Shown piece by piece: positions 1 through 5,148 of a stretch of 5,148 bases of DNA. The notes under the pieces were generated by a model, which searched no databases, was not told the DNA's origin, and saw only the letters and a list, made by a program, of their open reading frames with translations. The translations under genes and the position numbers were made by a program. The DNA lies in contig JAJQAW010000054.1 of assembly GCA_021203585.1 (NCBI GenBank), positions 1-5,148 of the forward strand, written 5' to 3'. Positions within the stretch are counted from its first letter, which is position 1; each line of letters starts with the position of its first letter. The DNA is from Rikenellaceae bacterium (GTDB lineage: Bacteria > Bacteroidota > Bacteroidia > Bacteroidales > Rikenellaceae).

Positions 1-1772
1 GGATAGACCATATCGAGCGTACGGGAGCGGAATCCTTTATACCCCAGGTGGCGGAGGATATCGATTTCCGTATTGGTCAATACCGGGCTGAAGATTTTCA
101 AGACTTTACAGAAATCGGCACGCGGATCGAGGATATTTCCACCGATCGCTCCGATATAACTCGTGGCCGACATGACTATTTCTTCCAGCAAGGGGTCGAT
201 CGGAGGATTGGTGACTTGTGCGAATTGCTGCCGGAAATAAGAAAACAGATTTTGCGGACGGCGGGACAATACCGCCAGCGGCGCATCGTTACCCATCGCC
301 GAAAGCGGCTCTCCGGCCGTAGCGGCCATCGGAGTGATGATTTTTTCGACATCCTCCTTATGGTAACCGAAAGCGCGCAATTTCCGCCCGAAATCCTCCA
401 CGGAATGGGCCACTTTCCGGCCCGATTTGACATTTTCCAGGATGACGCGGTTTTTTTCCAGCCAGTCCTGATAAGGATATTCCCGGGCCAGGGATTCCTT
501 GATCTCCTCATCCTGGTAAATTTTACCCTCCTGTGTATCGACAATCAGCAGCTTGCCCGGACACAACCTTCCCTTTTCCCGAATTCGGGAGGGGTCGACG
601 TCTACCACACCGGTCTCCGAAGCGATGATCATGATATCGTCTTCGGTCACCAGGTAGCGGGCCGGACGCAATCCGTTCCGGTCGAGCATTCCGCCGGCAT
701 ACCGGCCGTCGGTAAAGAGAAGGGTGACCGGTCCGTCCCACGGTTCCATCCAAATACTGTGGTATTCATAGAAAGCCCGCAATGCCGGACTGATCGGATT
801 TCGGCGATTCCAACTTTCCGGAATCAGCATCGATAAGGCGTGCGGCAAGCTCATGCCGCACATGACCAAAAATTCCAGCACATTGTCCAAGGAAGCGCTG
901 TCGCTCATATTCGGCTGGACGACCGGACTCAGCCGGCTCATATCTCCCAAACCTTCGGGATGCAACAGGCTTTCCCGCGTTTCCATCCATGCCCGGTTAC
1001 CCCGGATGGTATTGATTTCTCCGTTGTGTCCGATCAACCGGAAGGGCTGTGCCAAGTCCCAAGTCGGAAAGGTATTGGTGCTGAAACGAGAATGCACCAG
1101 GGCGATCGCGCTGGTGAAATAGGGCGCGGTCAAATCCTGGAAATAATGCCGAAGCTGTTGGGAGGACAGCATACCTTTGTAGGTGATCGTCCGGGTGGAC
1201 AAACTGACGATATAGGCGCACTTGGGCTCTTCCGGAAAACGCCGCGCAATTTCATTTTCGATGTATTTGCGGGCCACGTACAACCGGCGATCCAGATCGG
1301 CGGTATCGCGGGGAAAAGTCACAAAAATTTGACGCACCACGGGCTCCGTTTCCCGGGCGCCTTTTCCCAGGATCGAAGAATCGGTCGGAACATCCCGCCA
1401 GTGCATCAGGGTCAGACCCAACTCCTCCAGCACTTCGTTAAATACCGCCTCACAGGCTTCCCGCAGTCGCTCTTGGCGAGGCAGGAATACCAAACCGGTT
1501 CCGTATTTTCCCTTTTCCGGAACGGGAATACCCTGTAAAAGAATGAATTCGTGCGGAATTTGCACCATCATCCCGGCCCCGTCGCCCGTTTTGCTGCCCG
1601 CTCCTTCGGCACCCCGGTGAGCCATATGCTCGAGTACCTGCAGACCGTTTTCCACAATCTCGTGCGATTTATCTTCATGGATATGAATCACCATTCCGAC
1701 TCCGCACGCATCGTGTTCCTGCTGCGGGTCATACAACCCCTGGCTTACGGGCAATCCTTCTCTCTGTTTCAT
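1..1772 (-). CDS. gltB: Glutamate synthase large (alpha) subunit, 5' part; gene runs off the left edge
   Basis: This subunit releases ammonia from glutamine and passes it to 2-oxoglutarate, forming glutamate in the cytoplasm as the synthase step of the GS-GOGAT pathway. 590 complete codons are visible. The start MKQREGLPVSQGLYDPQQEHDA is followed by Cys23 (CGVGM), the expected N-terminal nucleophile of the class II glutaminase domain, so residues 1-22 look like a propeptide that is removed. Supporting glutaminase motifs are HSRFSTNT (227-234, with the substrate-binding Arg229), GHNGEINT (248-255, with oxyanion-hole Asn250-Gly251) and DRNGLRP (364-370). The central domain opens near residue 507 (QNLFSYFRQQFAQVTNPPID) and is cut off by the window edge. 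The family is about 1500 residues long, so the FMN and Fe-S synthase half and probably gltD lie further left. ATG at 1772 is chosen because it gives the expected short propeptide; no clear Shine-Dalgarno precedes it. No frameshift is seen. The identification is very secure. Confidence 0.97.
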   Translation of the reverse strand, partial: MKQREGLPVSQGLYDPQQEHDACGVGMVIHIHEDKSHEIVENGLQVLEHMAHRGAEGAGSKTGDGAGMMVQIPHEFILLQGIPVPEKGKYGTGLVFLPRQERLREACEAVFNEVLEELGLTLMHWRDVPTDSSILGKGARETEPVVRQIFVTFPRDTADLDRRLYVARKYIENEIARRFPEEPKCAYIVSLSTRTITYKGMLSSQQLRHYFQDLTAPYFTSAIALVHSRFSTNTFPTWDLAQPFRLIGHNGEINTIRGNRAWMETRESLLHPEGLGDMSRLSPVVQPNMSDSASLDNVLEFLVMCGMSLPHALSMLIPESWNRRNPISPALRAFYEYHSIWMEPWDGPVTLLFTDGRYAGGMLDRNGLRPARYLVTEDDIMIIASETGVVDVDPSRIREKGRLCPGKLLIVDTQEGKIYQDEEIKESLAREYPYQDWLEKNRVILENVKSGRKVAHSVEDFGRKLRAFGYHKEDVEKIITPMAATAGEPLSAMGNDAPLAVLSRRPQNLFSYFRQQFAQVTNPPIDPLLEEIVMSATSYIGAIGGNILDPRADFCKVLKIFSPVLTNTEIDILRHLGYKGFRSRTLDMVY

Positions 1773-1776
1773 ACGC

Positions 1777-1805
1777 TTATCGGTTCAAGGCCGGTTTCAT
1801 CCGGC
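1777..1805 (-). promoter_or_regulatory. Short upstream ORF and overlapping small hairpin before gltB
   Basis: An ATG at 1800 opens a seven-codon frame (MKPALNR) that stops at 1777, four bases before the gltB ATG. Its start codon lies in the six-base loop of a small GC stem (GCCGG / CCGGC, 1801-1805 with 1790-1794). A competing stem GGCT/AGCC (1803-1813) abuts it. A translational control role is possible, but features this short arise easily by chance. Confidence 0.2.
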
Positions 1806-1915
1806 TTTTAGCCGCTCCGGAGCAGCCATTGATTATTACATGGATTATCGTTTATCGCTGGTTATCCTACCGCATTCCCCACTGCTCATTCCCTTCCGGC
1901 GGCTCCGGAATACAG

Positions 1916-1929
1916 AATCCGGATTATCC
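1916..1929. repeat. Palindrome AATCCGGATT with ATCC extension, copy 1
   Basis: AATCCGGATTATCC on the plus strand combines a perfect 10-bp palindrome (1916-1925) with an overlapping near palindrome, GGATTATCC. A matching element lies upstream of leuS at 5000-5014. It could be an operator, but there is no independent support for this. Confidence 0.35.
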
Positions 1930-1967
1930 CGAGTGGATTCCTTTTTATTCAAAGGATAAATTCCTGA

Positions 1968-1975
1968 TAAAGATA
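1968..1975 (-). promoter_or_regulatory. Possible -7 promoter element of gltB (weak)
   Basis: TATCTTTA on the minus strand differs from the consensus TAnnTTTG only in its last base. It shares the 10-mer TCATATCTTT with the stronger leuS promoter. No TTTG sits at the expected 19-21 base spacing upstream (a TTTG occurs only 12 bases away). If used, it would give gltB a leader of about 190 bases containing the GATAA cluster and the palindrome described separately. Other near matches in the gap, such as TCTGTTTG, are no better. Confidence 0.3.
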
Positions 1976-2058
1976 TGAAAAATTTCACAAACAGAGTGAA
2001 TTTTAAATGCACGGTTTCTTGCAAATTTTCCCGCACCGGGTCCTCCTCCTCGAAGGAC

Positions 2059-2088
2059 AAAAAAGAGCGGTGAATATTACCGCTCTTT
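2059..2088 (-). terminator. Intrinsic terminator of leuS
   Basis: On the minus strand a perfect 10-bp stem (AAAGAGCGGT paired with ACCGCTCTTT, loop AATATTC) ends in a run of six T, beginning 11 bases after the leuS stop codon. Read on the plus strand the stem is followed by CCCG rather than T, so it acts in the leuS direction only. It separates leuS from gltB. Confidence 0.92.
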
Positions 2089-2099
2089 CCCGTAGATTT

Positions 2100-4862
2100 T
2101 CAACACACGATGTTGACTATTTTTTTCGGAACGACAATTACTTTTCGGATTGTCTTCCCTTCCAAATACCGTTGCGTATTTTCATCGGCCAGTACGGTTT
2201 GTTCGACAGTTTTTGGATCCATGTCGGCCGAAAGCGTCAAGGTAAAACGCATTTTTCCGTTGAAGGAAACCGGATAATGGACGCTACTTTCCACCAGAAA
2301 ATCGGGAATGAATTCCGGATAGGCCGCTTTAACGACCGAGGTGGTATGCCCCAACAGATGCCAAAGTTCTTCCGTAATGTGCGGAGCGAATGGCGAAAGA
2401 ACGATGGTCAGCGGTTCGAGAATCTCCCGCTTGTTGCATTTCAAGTCGGTCAGCTCGTTGACACAGATCATAAAGGCGCTGACCGAGGTGTTGAACGAAA
2501 AATGTTCGATATCGTCCGCCGCCTTTTTGATAATTTTATGCAGGGATTTCAATTCCTCCGGCGTGGCTTTCTCGTCCGAGATATTGAAATTTCCCGCTGC
2601 ATCGAAAAATAACCGCCAGTATTTGCGCAGGAATTTAAACACGCCGTCTATCCCGTTGGTATCCCACGGCTTGGACTGCTCCAAAGGTCCGAGGAACATT
2701 TCATACAGACGCAGGGTATCCGCACCGTAATGTTCGATGATATCGTCCGGATTAACCACGTTGAACATCGATTTGGACATTTTTTCCACCGCCCAGCCGC
2801 AGATGTATTTGCCCTCTTCCAACTCGAATTCGGCATCCATGAATTCCGGGCGCCAGTTGCGGAAAGCTTCGATATCCAGGATATCGTTTTTAACCAGATT
2901 CACATCTACATGGATAGCCTGCGTATCGTACCGATCCCGTAATCCATAGGAGACGAAGCGGTTGGTTCCTTTTATCCGGTACGCAAAATTCGACCGCCCC
3001 TGGATCATCCCCTGATTAATCAATTTTTGGACCGGTTCTTCCTGAGCGGCATGACCGATGTCATACAGGAACATATTCCAGAACCGGAAATAGATCAGGT
3101 GGCCGGTTGCGTGTTCGATTCCTCCTAAATATAGGTCTACATTGCCCCAATATTCATTGGCATCCTTATCCACCAACGCGGTAGGATTGTGCGGATCCAT
3201 ATAGCGCAGGAAATAAGCCGACGAGCCGGCAAATCCCGGCATGGTCGTCAACTCGATCGGATATCCCTCCGAGGTCTTCCAGTCGACTGCACGCGCCAGG
3301 GGCGGTTCACCGTCCGGGGTCGGATTGTAATCCTGAATTTCCGGCAATTCCAACGGCAACTCGTCGAGCGGCAACGGATAGGGCATTCCGTCTTTGTAAT
3401 AGATCGGAATCGGCTCGCCCCAATAGCGTTGACGGCTGAAGATAGCGTCCCGCAACCGGTAATTGACCCGTCTTTTACCTAAACCGCGTTTTTCCACTTC
3501 ATCGAACATTTTTCGGATCGCCTCTTTTACGTCCAGGCCGTTAATGATCTCCGAATTGATGATTTTACCCTCCTTCGCATCGTACGATTCGACCTCCAGG
3601 CTACCGCCTTCTACCACCGGAATAATCGGCAAATCGAAATGCCGGGCGAACGCATAGTCCCGGCTGTCGTGTGCCGGGACAGCCATAATGGCTCCCGTAC
3701 CGTATCCCGCCAGTACGTAATCACTGATGTAGATCGGAATCTCCGCACCGTTGAACGGATTTACCGCGTAGGCGCCGATAAACTGGCCGCTTACCCGTTT
3801 GGTTTCGGCGATCCGTTCCCGCTCGGAACGTTTTTTAGTCTCGGCCAGATAAGCCTCCACACCGGCCCGTTGTTCCGGTGCGGTCAATTCGGATACCCAC
3901 TCGTGCTCCGGAGCCAGCACCATAAAGGTCACTCCGTAAATGGTATCGGGCCGCGTGGTAAACACTTCCAGTTTCTTGTCCGAACCTTTGATATCGAAAA
4001 ATACCTGCGCCCCTTCCGAGCGTCCGATCCAATTGCGTTGGATTTCTTTCAACGAATCGCTCCATTCGATTTTGTCCAACCCGTCCAATAGGCGTTGCGA
4101 GTAAGCGGATATCCTGAGAAACCACTGGGTCATTAGTTTCTGTTCCACCGGATAGCCGCCCCGCTCGGACAACCCGTCCTTGACTTCGTCGTTAGCCAGC
4201 ACTGTCCCCAATTCCGGACACCAGTTCACCGTAGTTTTACCCCGATAAGCCAACCGGTAGTTCAAAAGGATTTCCTGCTGTTCGGCCTCGGTCATGGCGT
4301 TCCACTGCTCTGCCGTGAAATCGATCGCTTCACTGCAAGCCGCGTTTAAGCCCGCGGAACCGTATTTGGAAAAAGCGTCGGCCAATTCCGAAACCGGACG
4401 CGCCTGCTGCTCGTCATAACAATAGTACGATTCGAACATCCGGATAAACGCCCATTGCGTCCAATGGTAATATTTCGGATCACAGGTACGCACCTGCCGG
4501 CTCCAGTCATACGAGAACCCGATCTTATCCATCTGCTGCCGGTAGCGGGCGATATTCCGCTCGGTCGTGATGGCCGGATGCTGCCCGGTCTGGATGGCAT
4601 ACTGCTCGGCCGGAAGTCCGAAAGCGTCGAAACCCATCGGATGAAGTACATTAAAACCTTTCAGGGTTTTGAACCGGCTGTAAATATCCGAAGCGATATA
4701 CCCTAGCGGATGCCCCACATGCAAGCCCGCTCCCGAGGGGTACGGGAACATATCCAATACGTAAAGTTTCGGCTTGGAACGGTCTATTCGAACCTTATAT
4801 TGCTGATCGGCATTCCATTGCTGTTGCCACCTGGTTTCTATCTCTTTGAAGTTGTACTCCAT
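2100..4862 (-). CDS. leuS: Leucyl-tRNA synthetase (class I), complete
   Basis: LeuS attaches leucine to tRNA-Leu using ATP in the cytoplasm and edits mischarged tRNA. The 920-residue protein has the class I ATP-binding motifs HVGH (48-51, within [13 protein letters not shown]) and KMSKS (694-698). The CP1 editing domain lies at roughly 277-474. It carries the threonine-rich peptide TTRPDT (302-307; Thr307 matches E. coli Thr252) and [15 protein letters not shown] (388-402; Asp402 matches E. coli Asp345), so editing looks intact. Catalytic-core blocks [10 protein letters not shown] (478-487) and [10 protein letters not shown] (580-589) are present. The tRNA-binding C-terminal domain ends in KKIVNIVC. 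It is longer than E. coli LeuS (860), mainly through an insertion near 148-204. ATG at 4862 (MEYNFKEIE) matches the family start; an in-frame ATG at 4868 would add only two residues. Extension to 4943 is unlikely because it would run through the promoter. It is apparently monocistronic, with its own promoter and terminator. Confidence 0.98.
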   Translation of the reverse strand: MEYNFKEIETRWQQQWNADQQYKVRIDRSKPKLYVLDMFPYPSGAGLHVGHPLGYIASDIYSRFKTLKGFNVLHPMGFDAFGLPAEQYAIQTGQHPAITTERNIARYRQQMDKIGFSYDWSRQVRTCDPKYYHWTQWAFIRMFESYYCYDEQQARPVSELADAFSKYGSAGLNAACSEAIDFTAEQWNAMTEAEQQEILLNYRLAYRGKTTVNWCPELGTVLANDEVKDGLSERGGYPVEQKLMTQWFLRISAYSQRLLDGLDKIEWSDSLKEIQRNWIGRSEGAQVFFDIKGSDKKLEVFTTRPDTIYGVTFMVLAPEHEWVSELTAPEQRAGVEAYLAETKKRSERERIAETKRVSGQFIGAYAVNPFNGAEIPIYISDYVLAGYGTGAIMAVPAHDSRDYAFARHFDLPIIPVVEGGSLEVESYDAKEGKIINSEIINGLDVKEAIRKMFDEVEKRGLGKRRVNYRLRDAIFSRQRYWGEPIPIYYKDGMPYPLPLDELPLELPEIQDYNPTPDGEPPLARAVDWKTSEGYPIELTTMPGFAGSSAYFLRYMDPHNPTALVDKDANEYWGNVDLYLGGIEHATGHLIYFRFWNMFLYDIGHAAQEEPVQKLINQGMIQGRSNFAYRIKGTNRFVSYGLRDRYDTQAIHVDVNLVKNDILDIEAFRNWRPEFMDAEFELEEGKYICGWAVEKMSKSMFNVVNPDDIIEHYGADTLRLYEMFLGPLEQSKPWDTNGIDGVFKFLRKYWRLFFDAAGNFNISDEKATPEELKSLHKIIKKAADDIEHFSFNTSVSAFMICVNELTDLKCNKREILEPLTIVLSPFAPHITEELWHLLGHTTSVVKAAYPEFIPDFLVESSVHYPVSFNGKMRFTLTLSADMDPKTVEQTVLADENTQRYLEGKTIRKVIVVPKKIVNIVC

Positions 4863-4888
4863 GGTCATTTCTTTTGAACGTATACCCG

Positions 4889-4896
4889 CAAAGATA
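4889..4896 (-). promoter_or_regulatory. Bacteroidota-type -7 promoter element of leuS
   Basis: TATCTTTG on the minus strand matches the Bacteroidota primary-sigma -7 consensus TAnnTTTG exactly. The -33 element is weak: 20 bases upstream there is only GGTG (4917-4920) where TTTG is expected. The element lies 26 bases before the ATG at 4862, which implies a leader of roughly 20 bases, A-rich just before the start (CAAAAGAAATGACC). It sits inside the upstream-extended reading frame and so supports the shorter start. Confidence 0.7.
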
Positions 4897-5148
4897 TGAT
4901 TTTTATTACTGCTCGGCACCGGCAATGCTCGAAAAAACACCACAACCGGATAACCTTTCGTTGCTGCCGGAGCATTTGATTTTACAGCAGCAGCCCGATG
5001 GATTAATCCGGATTGAATTTATAAACACGGCTTGTTAAAGGCCTGGATATAAAAAAATAGTCGTAATTACAGGTTATATGGTCCCCTTTTCCTTTCTAAG
5101 AATAAATAATAAAACTCTTTTCATAAATTGTAAAATACTCGACTTACT
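4897..5148. other. Non-coding DNA upstream of leuS, to the right edge
   Basis: This flank is AT-rich, particularly beyond 5040, and shows no recognisable gene. Only very short frames occur: a 16-codon minus-strand frame (5124-5074, MKRVLLFILRKEKGTI) and a plus-strand frame that opens with ATG at 5078 and is still open at the edge after 23 codons. Neither can be supported. I see no terminator and no tRNA here. Confidence 0.55.
5000..5014. repeat. Palindrome AATCCGGATT with overlapping GGATTAATCC, copy 2
   Basis: GGATTAATCCGGATT on the plus strand contains two overlapping perfect 10-bp palindromes, GGATTAATCC (5000-5009) and AATCCGGATT (5005-5014). Its reverse complement, AATCCGGATTAATCC, differs from copy 1 by a single extra A. 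It lies about 105 bases upstream of the leuS -7 element, which is far for a repressor site. Confidence 0.35.

Larger units (their letters stand above)
1773..2058 (-). other. Non-coding leader region between leuS terminator and gltB
   Basis: This stretch is AT-richer than the flanking genes, mainly in its right half (about 1920-2030), and has no credible protein gene. A 71-codon minus-strand frame (2060-1845) exists, but it begins with TTG inside the terminator T run and its sequence is low in recognisable features, so I do not call it. The region holds the weak promoter candidate at 1968-1975, the AATCCGGATT palindrome at 1916-1925, seven GATAA/TTATC words, and GC-rich self-complementary stretches next to the gltB start (for example GCTCCGGAGC at 1814-1823). 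It probably carries gltB's control sites. Confidence 0.6.

Noticed and set aside
48..1538. Two long plus-strand frames (262 and 232 codons, 48-836 and 840-1538)
   Set aside because: They are antisense to gltB, whose minus-strand translation is unmistakable; the plus-strand products resemble no family and reflect codon bias on the opposite strand.
1845..2060. 71-codon minus-strand frame between leuS and gltB
   Set aside because: It starts with TTG inside the T run of the leuS terminator and has no internal ATG early in the frame, no recognisable domain and no ribosome-binding context.
2007..4706. Several plus-strand and alternative minus-strand frames of 60-200 codons across leuS
   Set aside because: All lie within the well-supported leuS coding sequence, or overlap it and the terminator, and encode arginine-rich or otherwise unrecognisable peptides.
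4863..4943. N-terminal extension of LeuS by 27 residues (start at 4943)
   Set aside because: The family starts at MEYNF, and the extension runs through the consensus -7 promoter element at 4889-4896.
5041..5070. Possible terminator near the T run GACTATTTTTTT on the minus strand
   Set aside because: The only nearby self-complementary stretch is GTAATTAC, which cannot form a hairpin with a loop, so no terminator stem precedes the T run.
5074..5124. 16-codon minus-strand frame MKRVLLFILRKEKGTI
   Set aside because: It looks like the beginning of a signal sequence but is too short and has no supporting promoter or partner; chance is the simplest explanation.
5078..5148. Plus-strand frame starting MVPFSFLRINNKTLFINC and still open at the right edge
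   Set aside because: Only 23 codons are visible, in AT-rich DNA with no recognised motif or promoter; it could be the start of a divergent gene, but the window cannot show this.

Overview
The window looks like ordinary chromosomal DNA from a member of the Bacteroidota, most likely the order Bacteroidales. Three things point there. LeuS carries the insertions I remember from Bacteroides-type leucyl-tRNA synthetases. The start of GltB closely resembles the Bacteroides protein, with its conserved block IPHEFILLQGIPVPEKGKYG. A Bacteroidota-type -7 promoter element (TAnnTTTG) lies just before leuS, and neither gene has a convincing Shine-Dalgarno sequence. I cannot resolve the genus.

Layout: both genes are on the minus strand, so transcription runs right to left. 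From 5148 down to 4863 is non-coding upstream DNA with the likely leuS promoter. From 4862 to 2100 is leuS, complete at 920 residues. A strong intrinsic terminator follows 11 bases after its stop codon. A 327-base gap (2099 to 1773) then holds this terminator and a probable regulatory leader for the next gene. From 1772 to the left edge is the 5' part of gltB, the large subunit of glutamate synthase: about 590 codons of an expected 1500 or so. It covers the glutaminase domain and the start of the central domain; the FMN and iron-sulfur synthase half lies outside the window. No other gene is supported.

Both genes are housekeeping: one charges tRNA-Leu and the other makes glutamate from glutamine and 2-oxoglutarate. 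The terminator and long gap argue that they are separate transcription units, so their adjacency need not mean a shared function. I found no mobile element, CRISPR array, RNA gene or new system. The points worth a second look are LeuS's large insertion and missing zinc cysteines, and the unusually patterned leader in front of gltB (clustered GATAA words, a palindrome echoed upstream of leuS, and a tiny upstream ORF with a hairpin).
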